64,000 bases of DNA from Clostridium weizhouense (GTDB lineage: Bacteria > Bacillota > Clostridia > Clostridiales > Clostridiaceae), in the NCBI RefSeq assembly GCF_019431045.1, contig NZ_JAHXPT010000001.1, forward strand, positions 124,001 through 188,000, given 5' to 3'. A program made the position numbers and the translations under genes. The first letter of the stretch is position 1. Every line of letters starts with the position of its first letter. Shown here one piece after another: positions 8,730 through 18,100 of the stretch. The notes under the pieces are model-generated. The model did no database searches and was not told the origin of the DNA. It saw only the letters and a program-made list of their open reading frames with translations.

Positions 8730-10712
8730 CTATAGTAAAAACCTGTCAACATTTATCATACCATCTTTACCTAAATAAGCTTTTACATCACGAGAAGCTA
8801 CATCTAATATTATTTGCTTTTCTCCAAAACAAAAAACTGTGTTCTGATAAGCTATATCTGCCGTAATAATACCTGTTCTTGGCACTTCTATTCTGGTAAG
8901 CACTCCTGCTATACTTCCTACGGTTTTTAATTTCACTTCATTTCCTGCACACAGAATCCCTCCTCTACATACAGAGCCACTTTGAGTAAATTCAATATTA
9001 TTTAATGCTGTTATCTTAGATACATATTGACCTTTACCAGTTATGAAAACACTTCCTGATGCTTCAATTGTTGAATCTTGAACATAACCTATATATACAT
9101 CTGTTGGAATTGTTATTTCTTCTGATAATGTATCTATCTCAGTTGTTACCATTTTTTTAAAATCATATAATTCAAAATAATTTTTTATATTAATAGGACC
9201 AAGTCCTATAATTTTCTCTCGAATAAAGGTAAGCATTGCATTTTCAGTTATTCCATCATTCAACTCAAAACTTATTATAAGCATAGATAATCGTGGAATA
9301 TTTTTAAATTTATTTTCTATTAATATTTTAATTATTTCACCATCACATTTATTATCACCTAAAAGTCTCTTATCTTTTATTTGTTTTGCTGCAATAATTA
9401 ATTCCTCTATTATAGTTTCGTATTGTTTTAATATTTCTAAATGCTTTTTTTTATTAATATCTTCTGAACCTGAAGTTATTTTAGAATTTAATACATTTGC
9501 TTCTACAGTAATTTGTCCTCCTGCAGAAATTTTTGCTTCCTCAACATTTTTTTTAACAGTAACAGAATTTCCCGACTTTACTTCTGTACCATATTTTATA
9601 CTGCCAGTTATTTCAACATCACCTATAAAATTTATATTTCCACTTTTCATATCAACATCATTAATAGTATATACTTGATTAACACTATATACTCCAGATT
9701 TACATGATGGTCTACCCTCTATCAATGCTATAACTTTATTACCTTTTAATGTACAACCTTCTCCTGCTTTTAGTACTATTTTCTTAGCTCGTATCCTTTT
9801 TACATTTTTTCCAAAGATGTCAATACCATCTTTTCCATCTTTTCCTTCAACTTTTTCAGCTAAAATATCATCTACTTTTACATTTGAGATTGAATACATA
9901 TTTCTATAATCTACTCTCTCATTCTCATTTGTTAATATCCTCTTTTTAGTTGTTTCAAAAAATACTTGTATATTATCTGGTATATCTTCTACGATTTTTT
10001 CCCCTTTTGCTACTAATATATGTTCTACAGAATTTCCACTTTTACATATAGCATTTAAGTTATCTTTCATTATTCCATATACAATTCTCTTTTCTTTTAA
10101 TATTGTTAATAATTCATCATAAGTATATTTAGGAGGATATTCTCCTTCTACCTCTTTCACTTCTAATACAAGATTCTCACAGCACGGTTTATCTATTAAT
10201 TCATGATAATATTCAGGTGTATAAATAATGGTTATATAAGCTTCCATTTTATCTTCTGATATAGATATATCAACCTTTCTAGTTGCATGTTTCTTAATAA
10301 TTTTAGTTTCAATTTTATCATCAGAATGTATAACTATAGTGCTTGTACATTCTTTCCCATTAATTAATAAATCAATACCATCACATGGTTGTATTGTTAC
10401 ACAATTTGTATCTAAATAAGCTTTGTCAGTAGTTATTATTTTGCCATTCTCTACTTTTATACCTTTTTCACTTTTTATATATATATCATTTTCATCTTCT
10501 TTTGTTTGCTCTTCTAATTTAGTTTCAATAATAACATCATCTTCTTTAGTAACAGTATCATATTGTGAAACCTCTATCTTAACATGCTTTTTAAAAAAGA
10601 TATGTTTTTGTTCTAAAATTTTATATGTTAATGATTCCTTAGGAATTTTTAATTCATCAGATGCGTTTTTTAAGCATTCATCTAATGTAGTCCCCGAAAA
10701 CAAAAGCCCCAT
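8730..10712 (-). CDS. FapA-like (DUF342) polymerising protein heading the che operon
   Basis: This 660-aa protein belongs to the FapA/DUF342 family, often encoded beside flagellar and chemotaxis genes in Firmicutes and related to bactofilin-like beta-helical polymers. The first 55 residues resemble the Jag_N-like cap domain. The long C-terminal part (from about residue 280) is rich in short Gly-turn-beta repeats such as SGNINFIGDVEITGSI and SGNSVTVKKNVEEAKISAGG, with a helical interruption near 430-500. I took the ATG at 10712, with GGGAG 9 bases upstream, rather than the TTG three codons earlier, which would abut that site. The precise role in motility is not established. It is the first gene of the operon. 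Confidence 0.75.
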   Translation of the reverse strand: MGLLFSGTTLDECLKNASDELKIPKESLTYKILEQKHIFFKKHVKIEVSQYDTVTKEDDVIIETKLEEQTKEDENDIYIKSEKGIKVENGKIITTDKAYLDTNCVTIQPCDGIDLLINGKECTSTIVIHSDDKIETKIIKKHATRKVDISISEDKMEAYITIIYTPEYYHELIDKPCCENLVLEVKEVEGEYPPKYTYDELLTILKEKRIVYGIMKDNLNAICKSGNSVEHILVAKGEKIVEDIPDNIQVFFETTKKRILTNENERVDYRNMYSISNVKVDDILAEKVEGKDGKDGIDIFGKNVKRIRAKKIVLKAGEGCTLKGNKVIALIEGRPSCKSGVYSVNQVYTINDVDMKSGNINFIGDVEITGSIKYGTEVKSGNSVTVKKNVEEAKISAGGQITVEANVLNSKITSGSEDINKKKHLEILKQYETIIEELIIAAKQIKDKRLLGDNKCDGEIIKILIENKFKNIPRLSMLIISFELNDGITENAMLTFIREKIIGLGPINIKNYFELYDFKKMVTTEIDTLSEEITIPTDVYIGYVQDSTIEASGSVFITGKGQYVSKITALNNIEFTQSGSVCRGGILCAGNEVKLKTVGSIAGVLTRIEVPRTGIITADIAYQNTVFCFGEKQIILDVASRDVKAYLGKDGMINVDRFLL

Positions 10713-10740
10713 AACTCTCAACTCCCATAAAAATAATTGT

Positions 10741-10757
10741 TTTTTTTAGTATAACAC
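10741..10757 (-). promoter_or_regulatory. Candidate extended -10 promoter of the che operon
   Basis: Read on the minus strand, TGTTATACT (10748-10756) is an extended -10 element, placing transcription start near 10741, about 28 bases before the first operon ATG. No good -35 is visible and no SigD-type box (TAAA/GCCGATAT) was found here. Confidence 0.4.
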
Positions 10758-10806
10758 ATGGTAAAACAATTTAATACATACTATTGTATATTACTTATTT
10801 TCCCAT

Positions 10807-11613
10807 CTAATATTTATTAATATAATCTTCAATTTTTTTATTATAATATTTCATTATATTCTTTATAATGTCATTATTTTTGTTAAATTTTATATTATTA
10901 ACCTCATTTATCGGAAGCACTTTAGGTGATGTTCCACATATAAACATTCCATCTAACTCTTTTATATCAGAGTATTTATATTCCATTTCTTTAACTTCTA
11001 TATTATTTTTAATAGCTAACTCTATTATCTCTCCTCTTGTAACTCCTGGTAATACAGCTCTAACTGGTGAAGTTAATAACATATTATCTTTTATCATAAA
11101 TATATTGGATTTACTACCTTCTGTTATATATCCATTTTTGTCAACCAATATAGCTTCATAAGCATTCTCTTCTTTAATTTTGTTATTTACCTTATCCCTA
11201 AAAGTTCGATTAACTATTTTGGCATTTGGATTTTCTCTTTCTCCAAAATATAGAATAGTTTTAACACCATTTTCATACATAGATTCAGTTGGATAATTAT
11301 GTTTTATAAAAAATATCTTTAATTTTTTAGTATCTACATTATAAATTATTTTTATATTTCCTTCTAATTTATTATTTTTTTCTATCAACTCTTCTATACT
11401 TTTAGTTAATTCTTTATCATTTAAAGGATAATCTAAATTTATTAATTTAAAAGAATTTTTCATTCTTACTAAATGATTTTCTAAAAAAAGTGCTTTACCA
11501 TGTATTACTCTTAAAACTTCATATATAATTTTATTCTTTATTTCATTTTCGTCTATAATTGTTGTTTCCTTAATCTTATAATCTTCAATAAAAAAATTAT
11601 TAATACATTCCAT
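10807..11613 (-). CDS. Class IV PLP-dependent aminotransferase
   Basis: This fold-type IV enzyme (268 aa) is in the family of D-alanine aminotransferase, branched-chain aminotransferase and aminodeoxychorismate lyase. The PLP lysine lies in TFRDKVNNKI (near residue 147) and the PLP-interacting Glu in YITEGSKSNIFMI. The RGEI and CGTSPKVLPI segments are also family hallmarks. The specific substrate cannot be read from the sequence. It follows a HAD phosphatase gene by 31 bases in the same direction, suggesting a two-gene transcript. A GGGGGAG site precedes the ATG. Confidence 0.82.
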   Translation of the reverse strand: MECINNFFIEDYKIKETTIIDENEIKNKIIYEVLRVIHGKALFLENHLVRMKNSFKLINLDYPLNDKELTKSIEELIEKNNKLEGNIKIIYNVDTKKLKIFFIKHNYPTESMYENGVKTILYFGERENPNAKIVNRTFRDKVNNKIKEENAYEAILVDKNGYITEGSKSNIFMIKDNMLLTSPVRAVLPGVTRGEIIELAIKNNIEVKEMEYKYSDIKELDGMFICGTSPKVLPINEVNNIKFNKNNDIIKNIMKYYNKKIEDYINKY

Positions 11614-11644
11614 ACTACTCTCCCCCTTTTATATAGTAGTTTAA

Positions 11645-12283
11645 CTATCTCCATTTTAAGATTTCAAATTCATGCTTCTTTTTATAATTAATCAAATACG
11701 GTTTACCCACTAAATCTAAAAGTGGTTTATCTGATAAAGAATCTGAAAACATATATGATTCTTTGAAGTCTACTTCTATATTTTCCTGTTTAAGAAACTC
11801 TTTTAAACGTCTTACTTTCTCTTCACCTTTACAATTAAAACCATCCATTTGTCTTATAAATTTACCTTTATCGAACTTAAACTTAGTTCCAATTATTCTA
11901 TCAACTTCTTTTATTTTATAAAATTTATTTATATAGAATTCAGGTGATGCTGATATTAAATATATATCATATCCTTCTGACTTTAGTTTTTTCATCATAT
12001 TAATAGCATCATTATATAAAATACTTGTTAATTTTTCACTATAAAATTCTTCTACAAGTTCTTCTAAATCTTGTTCTTCTATACCATCTATAAATTTTAA
12101 GAATTTTTCTTTTACCATTTTTTCATCATATACTTTTATTGAATACATGACCCCACAATATAATGCTCTCGGTAAAAATTTTATATTTTTAATATCTTTT
12201 TTCACACAATACTTAAAAAACTCCATAAGTGTTTCCTTTTTAGTAATAGTATAATCTATATCAAATATTGCTACTTTTTTCAT
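11645..12283 (-). CDS. HAD-superfamily IB hydrolase, phosphoserine-phosphatase-like
   Basis: This 212-aa HAD phosphatase has all four motifs: FDIDYTITKKE (motif I nucleophile, though the second Asp is followed by Tyr rather than the usual Gly/Ser), YLISASPEF (motif II), a Lys-containing segment near NCKGEEK (motif III), and SYMFSDSLSDKPLL (motif IV). Family IB members hydrolyse small phosphate esters such as phosphoserine. The true substrate is unknown. It is upstream of and probably co-transcribed with the class IV aminotransferase, but the sequence does not prove a shared pathway. Confidence 0.8.
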   Translation of the reverse strand: MKKVAIFDIDYTITKKETLMEFFKYCVKKDIKNIKFLPRALYCGVMYSIKVYDEKMVKEKFLKFIDGIEEQDLEELVEEFYSEKLTSILYNDAINMMKKLKSEGYDIYLISASPEFYINKFYKIKEVDRIIGTKFKFDKGKFIRQMDGFNCKGEEKVRRLKEFLKQENIEVDFKESYMFSDSLSDKPLLDLVGKPYLINYKKKHEFEILKWR

Positions 12284-12307
12284 TATTTAAACTCTTTCCT
12301 TTTAATT

Positions 12308-12500
12308 ATAATTTCAAATATATAAATTCCAATAAAAGTTTCTACATTAAATATAAATCTTAGAATATTTATAATGATATTATTAATCATTATAGTTAAA
12401 AATTTATATATAAAATTTATAACATATAATTCTAACTAAATATTGTTAATTAAAGATATAATTTTATATAAAAGATTATAAATGCAATAACTTACTTAAA
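12308..12500. repeat. Family-C repeat, copy 1 (upstream of the HAD gene)
   Basis: The block from AATAAAAGTTTC onward aligns over about 190 bases with 13930-14130 (shared stretches such as TATAAATCTTA and ATATTTATAA, and the later TAAAATATAATTTT). I estimate identity at roughly two thirds by eye. Both copies lie immediately upstream of minus-strand genes. Apart from this repeat and the terminator at 12579, the 386-base gap between genes holds nothing I can identify. Confidence 0.45.
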
Positions 12501-12578
12501 AGATATATATATGATTCTAAATTGTTATTATTAATACTTTTATATTAAAAAATTTATTTTTTATATAATATATTCGTT

Positions 12579-12611
12579 TAAAAAACCTCATGTTTAAAAC
12601 AAGAGGTTTAT
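12579..12611 (-). terminator. Terminator after the aspartate aminotransferase gene
   Basis: The inverted repeat AAACCTC(T)TGTTT / AAACATGAGGTTT, followed by TTTTTT on the minus strand, forms a classic intrinsic terminator. It lies 59 bases beyond the stop of the aminotransferase gene. Confidence 0.8.
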
Positions 12612-12669
12612 AGAATCTTTTAATATTATATCCAAAATAAATTCTTTAACTCAAAATAGCTATATAAAT

Positions 12670-13863
12670 TTATTTTATTTTACTTAAGAATATAGATAAT
12701 CTATCAATTCCTTTTTCTATTATTTCAATAGATGTTGCATATGATAATCTTATATAATTATCTAATCCAAAACCAGATCCAGGTATTACTGCCACCTTTT
12801 CTTCTTCTAATAAAACTCTAGCAAAATCAAGAGAGTTGTTTATTTTCTCTTCTTTGAAAGTAGTATTTAAATATTTTTCTATATTAACCATTACATAAAA
12901 AGCTCCATTAGGTTTTATTATAGAAACTTCATTTACCTTACTTAACTTATCAAGCATAAAATTTCTTCTACTTTCAAATTCATTTATCATTTTTTCTAAA
13001 TTTTCTTTTGGACCTGTTAATGCTTCAATTGTTGCATATTGAGTTACTGTATTAACATTTGATGTCATATGACTTTGTATACTAGTCATAAGTTTTGTTA
13101 GTTTTTCACTTGCTGCTACATATCCAAGTCTCCATCCAGTCATTGCATAAGTTTTTGATACTCCATTTATAACTATAGTTCTATCATATGCATCTTCATT
13201 TAAACTTGCTATACTTATATGTTTTTCACCATCATATATTAATTTTTCATATATTTCATCTGAAATTATAAGTATATCATGTTTTTTAGCAAAGTCTGCT
13301 ATTATTCTAAGCTCTTCTTCATGATAAATTGTTCCTGTTGGGTTATTTGGACTATTTAATATTATAGCTTTTGTTTTATCTGTAACAACAGATTCTAGTT
13401 CTTCTAAAGTATATTTATAGTTATTTTCTTTAGATGTTTTAACAAATACTGGAGTTCCATCAGCTAATTTTACAAGTTCAGGATAACTAACCCAATATGG
13501 TATTGGTATTAATACTTCATCACCAGGGTTCAATATTGCCATAAACACATTTGCTAAACACTGCTTCGCCCCTGTTGATATAGTTATTTGATTTGGTTTA
13601 TAGAATAAATTATTATCAGTTTTAAATTTATCGCATATAGTTTCCTTTAATTCTATAATTCCTCCTGCTGGAGTATATTTAGTCTTTCCTTCTTCCATTG
13701 CTTTTATTGCTGCATTAATAATATTTTGTGGAGTATTAAAGTCTGGTTCTCCCGCTCCAAAACTAACTACATCTACCCCTGAATTTTTAAGCTCCTTTGC
13801 TTTCGCTGTAATTTCCAACGTAATTGATGGATTAATATTTTCAGCCTTTCTAGATAATTCCAT
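12670..13863 (-). CDS. aspB: Aspartate/aromatic aminotransferase, class I
   Basis: This class I PLP enzyme (397 aa) transfers the amino group between aspartate (or a related amino acid) and 2-oxoglutarate. The PLP lysine is in NGVSKTYAMTGWRLGY. NSPNNPTG, ISDEIYEKLIYDG and the C-terminal Arg in IRLSYATS are all present. I chose the ATG at 13863 because GGAGGAG lies 6 bases upstream and the protein then begins ELSRKAENINPS, as in the AspB family. An upstream in-frame ATG at 13905 lacks a binding site. Related enzymes act on alanine or aromatic substrates, so specificity is inferred. Confidence 0.85.
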   Translation of the reverse strand: MELSRKAENINPSITLEITAKAKELKNSGVDVVSFGAGEPDFNTPQNIINAAIKAMEEGKTKYTPAGGIIELKETICDKFKTDNNLFYKPNQITISTGAKQCLANVFMAILNPGDEVLIPIPYWVSYPELVKLADGTPVFVKTSKENNYKYTLEELESVVTDKTKAIILNSPNNPTGTIYHEEELRIIADFAKKHDILIISDEIYEKLIYDGEKHISIASLNEDAYDRTIVINGVSKTYAMTGWRLGYVAASEKLTKLMTSIQSHMTSNVNTVTQYATIEALTGPKENLEKMINEFESRRNFMLDKLSKVNEVSIIKPNGAFYVMVNIEKYLNTTFKEEKINNSLDFARVLLEEEKVAVIPGSGFGLDNYIRLSYATSIEIIEKGIDRLSIFLSKIK

Positions 13864-13924
13864 TCCCTTCTCCTCCATTATTTTATAAATATTAATAAAT
13901 TTCATATTTTCTTTAGTTAATTTA

Positions 13925-14150
13925 TAAGTTCTATAAAAGTTTGTTTATTAATATAAATCTTAAAATATTTATAAATAACATACTTACTAGTATAATGAAG
14001 AACTTATATAGAAAATCTATTCTACATATACTTAGAACTAGATAACGTTAATTTAAAATATAATTTTTTACAAAAATCATATAAAATATTATAAATATAT
14101 TAACCTAATTACAACATATATATTAAATAAACACTTCTTTATAAAATAAA
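13925..14150. repeat. Family-C repeat, copy 2 (upstream of aspB)
   Basis: This is the direct-orientation partner of the block at 12308-12500, starting at TTCTATAAAAGTTTGTTTATT. Similar left ends occur at about 20547 (TTCTAATAAAGTTTATTTATT) and, reversed, at about 31435-31457. No coding potential is apparent. Confidence 0.45.
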
Positions 14151-14180
14151 ATATAGCATTTATAGTTTAAATTGTAAATA

Positions 14181-14342
14181 AGGCATATTCCAAAAAGTAA
14201 CGAGTCAATCTACAAAGCCTATTTTTCGCTAAGCTGTGTCAACAAATTTCTATAATAGACTTGCTATAAGGTCAATCTGATTTCCTTCCTTGATGAAAAA
14301 TAATCATAGCATTTGAGACTTGTTATTTTCTTTTATATACCT
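14181..14342. repeat. Family-B palindromic repeat, 162 bp
   Basis: The left end is AGGCATATTCCAAAAAGTAAC and the right end GACTTGTTATTTTC...ATACCT. The core contains CTGTGTCAACAAATTT, which also occurs (one base different) in the copy at 40874. It lies between the DUF1292 gene and the family-C repeat. Confidence 0.65.
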
Positions 14343-14344
14343 AA

Positions 14345-14373
14345 ATAGGTTTTAGCAATATGCTAAAACCTAT
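14345..14373 (-). terminator. Hairpin after the DUF1292 gene
   Basis: A perfect 13-bp stem (ATAGGTTTTAGCA / TGCTAAAACCTAT) with a 3-base loop lies 21 bases after the stop. The downstream T-run on the minus strand is weak. The hairpin abuts the family-B repeat. Confidence 0.6.
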
Positions 14374-14393
14374 CTGATAAATAATAATATTTA

Positions 14394-14765
14394 TTATTCT
14401 TGTCCTGCTAAATCTTCTTGATAGTAAGTTGATACTCTATCAAATTCTTCTTCTTCAGGAACTACAAGTTCTTCTCCCTCAGTTCTAAATAGATAAACTG
14501 AATCCTCTTCTGGATTTTGAGCTAATATATATTCTTTTCCTTCAAATTCGAATGCGTCAATTATAGGGCATGAAACTATATTTCCATTATCATCTTCTAA
14601 ATCTACAACAAAAGCTTCTTCATCTCCACATCCGCATCCACATTCATGATCGTGATCGTGTCCTCCACAACCGCATCCATGTTCATGATCATGTCCATGG
14701 TCTCCACAACCACATCCATTATTTTCTTCGCATCCACATCCACATTTTTCTAAATCTTTATCCAT
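14394..14765 (-). CDS. DUF1292 protein with Cys/His-rich metal-binding-like N-terminus
   Basis: This 123-aa protein has two parts. Residues about 8-47 are almost entirely Cys, Gly, His, Asp and Glu in repeats such as CGCGDHGHDHEHGCGCGG, which would be expected to bind zinc, nickel or another soft metal. Residues about 50-123 match the small acidic DUF1292 domain (FVVDLEDDNGNIVSCPIIDAF, EGKEYILAQN, VYLFR), whose function is unknown. The ATG at 14765 gives the conventional start. Its GGAGG is 13 bases away, so initiation could be inefficient. It stands alone, convergent with nothing and with its own hairpin. Confidence 0.75.
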   Translation of the reverse strand: MDKDLEKCGCGCEENNGCGCGDHGHDHEHGCGCGGHDHDHECGCGCGDEEAFVVDLEDDNGNIVSCPIIDAFEFEGKEYILAQNPEEDSVYLFRTEGEELVVPEEEEFDRVSTYYQEDLAGQE

Positions 14766-15130
14766 AACTAAATTTATTCCTCCTTTAAAATACATAGACA
14801 ACTGTATTGACTTATGTATAACACCTGTCTAAATTATATTGCTTAATCTCCATAATAATTCTACCCTTAAATAGAGAAAATTAAAACCCTTAAAATAAAA
14901 ATATTTCATATTAATGAAAATTAATCAAATAATTCTCTTTGTATTATCATTATACTTATCTATATTTTTTATGCACACAAAATAATATCTTCAATCTAAT
15001 TAAAATATAATTTCTTATACAAAAAAGATAGAGACACTAAATTTTAGTATACAATTTCATTATAAATCTCTAACATTAGATTTTATCAACATTTTCATAC
15101 TTGAAAAAAAGTTTATAATTTTATGCATTC
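14766..15130. other. Intergenic AT-rich stretch
   Basis: Between the DUF1292 gene and the PFOR terminator. It must hold the DUF1292 promoter, but I see no convincing -35/-10 pair, repeat or small gene. Confidence 0.4.
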
Positions 15131-15164
15131 AAAAAAGAGATGATCAAAAATGATCATCTCTTTT
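15131..15164 (-). terminator. Terminator of the PFOR gene
   Basis: The perfect stem AAAAGAGATGATCA / TGATCATCTCTTTT with a small A/T loop, ending in a T-run on the minus strand, lies 25 bases after the nifJ stop. Confidence 0.85.
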
Positions 15165-15188
15165 AATTTAAACTCTCAACAATACTTA

Positions 15189-18100
15189 CTATTCTTGAGC
15201 AGCTAATTTTTTGTATCCTGCTAATCTTTCCATAGCATCATTATAAGTCTTTTCAAATAAAGCATCTGCAGCTTCTGGGAATGCCTTAGCAAGTGAAGCG
15301 TATCTTACTTCTCCCATTAAGAATTCTTTAAAGTCAGCAGTTGGTTCCTTAGAATCTAATACAAATGGATTCTTAGTTCCCTTTAATTCTGGATTAAATC
15401 TATACATTGACCAGTATCCACAATCAGTAGCTCTCTTAGCTTCTAATTGGCTGTTACCCATACCAATTCTTATACCATGGTTGATACATGGAGCATATCC
15501 TATGATTAATGATGGTCCCTTGTAAGCTTCTGCTTCTGCAATAGCCTTAAGTGCTTGATTCTTGTCAGCTCCCATATTAACTTGTGCTACATATACATAA
15601 CCGTAAGTCATAGCCATCATACCAAGATCTTTCTTCTTAGTTCTCTTACCACTTGCAGCAAATTTAGCTATTGCAGCAGTTGGTGTAGATTTAGATGATT
15701 GACCTCCAGTATTTGAGTAAACTTCTGTATCAAATACAAATATATTTACATCTTCTCCACTAGCTAATACATGGTCAACTCCACCGTATCCGATGTCGTA
15801 AGCCCATCCATCTCCTCCAAAGATCCATTGTGATCTCTTAACTAAGTATTCCTTATCTTTTAAGATTACTTTAGCTAATTCATGATTAGATTTTTCTAAA
15901 GCAGCAACTACTTTATCAGCTCTTTCTCTAGTTCCGTTTCCTTCTTGAGCATTATCTAACCATTCTTGAAGAGCAACTTTAGCTTCTTCTTCTATTCCTT
16001 CAGCTATTGCCTTTTCAGCATTTTCAGCAATTCTTTGTCTTATTGCTTTAACTCCTAGGTGCATACCTAATCCGAATTCAGCATTATCTTCGAATAATGA
16101 GTTAGCCCAAGCTGGACCATGTCCATTATGGTTAGTTGTGTATGGAGTTGAAGGTGCAGATCCACCCCAGATTGATGAACATCCAGTTGCATTAGCGATC
16201 ATCATTCTATCTCCAAATAATTGAGTTATAAGCTTAGCATATGGAGTTTCTCCACAACCAGCACAAGCTCCTGAGAACTCAAGTAATGGTTGCTCAAATT
16301 GGCTACCCTTAACTGTATTCTTGTTCATTGGATTAGCTTTTGGTTCTACTACATCCATTGCATAATCCCAAGCTTCTATCTTGTCATGTTGACTTTCTTG
16401 TGGTTTCATAACTAATGCTTTTCCTGGTGCTGGACATATTTGAGCACAGTTTCCACATCCTGAGCAGTCTAAAGGTGCAACTGCCATGTTGTAGAATAAT
16501 GGTGCTTCTGTCTTTAATCCCTTAGCAGCTACTGCTGTTAATGAATCTGGTGCAGCATTCTTTTCAGCTTCAGTTAAAAGAACTGGTCTGATTGAAGCAT
16601 GTGGACAAACATATGAACATTGGTTACATTGGATACATTTTTCTGAATCCCATTCTGGAACATTTACAGCAATTCCTCTCTTTTCGAAAGCTGCTGTACC
16701 TGCTTCAAATGTACCGTCTTCCATTCCTACAAATGTTGAAACTGGAAGAGAATCTCCTTCTTGTCTATTCATTGGAATAACTATATTCTTAACGAAATCT
16801 GATTTTTTCTTAGTATCAGCTGTTTCTTCGTCTACAGCTGTTTTCCAAGCTTCTGGTATTTTGATTTCAACGATTGCTTCAACACCCTTATCGATAGCTG
16901 CGTTATTCATGTTAACAACTTTTTCACCCTTCTTACCATAAGAAGTTACAACAGCATCTTTTAAGTATTTAATTGCATCTTCAACAGGGATAATTCTAGC
17001 TAACTTAAAGAAAGCTGATTGCATTATCATGTTGATTCTTCCACCAAGACCAATTTCTTGAGCAATAGCAACAGCATTTAAAGTGTAGAACTTAATGTTG
17101 TTGTTAGCTATAAATCTCTTATATGATGCAGGTAATTTTTCTTCTAAATCTTCTGGAGTCCAGATAGTATTTAATAAGAAAGTAGAACCCGGTTTTAATC
17201 CATCAAGTACATTATATTTATGGATGTATGATTGGTTAGAACAAGAAACAAAATCAGCTTTGTTAATTAAGTATGGTGATTTTATTGCTTTCTTACCAAA
17301 TCTTAAGTGAGATACTGTGATTCCACCTGATTTCTTTGAATCATAGAAGAAGTATCCTTGAGCATACATATCTGTATGGTCTCCAATGATTTTGATAGCA
17401 CTCTTGTTAGCTCCAACAGTACCGTCTGATCCTAATCCCCAGAACTTACAAGCTGTAGTTCCTTCTGGAGTAGCATCTATATCTTCATGAACTTCTAATG
17501 AAGTGTTAGTAACATCATCAACTATACCTATAGTAAATCCGTTCTTTGGTTCTTCTTTTGCTAAGTTTTCATAAACTGCAGCAATGTGTCCTGGATTTGG
17601 ATCTTTTGATCCTAAACCGAATCTTCCACCGATAACTAATGGTGCATCAGCTTGTCCAAAGAAAGCATTTCTAACATCTAAGTATAATGGTTCTCCAGCT
17701 GAACCTGGTTCTTTAGTTCTATCTAAAACAGCAATTTTCTTAGCTGTTTTTGGAATAGCTGCTAATAATTTTTCATTTGAGAATGGTCTGAATAATCTTA
17801 CTTTAACAACACCAACTTTTTGTCCGTTAGCATTTAAGTAATCTACAGTTTCTTCACATACATCAGTTGCTGAACCCATTGCTACTATTACTCTGTCTGC
17901 ATCTGGTGCACCATAGTAATCGAAACAGTGATATTCTCTGCCAGTTAATTTAGTGATTTCAGCCATGTATCCTTCAACTACATCTGGAAGTGAATCGTAG
18001 AATTTGTTTACAGATTCTCTTTCTTGGAAATAGATATCTGCATTTTGAGCAGTACCTCTAGTTACAGGACGATCTGGATTTAATGCTCTAGCTCTGAAAG

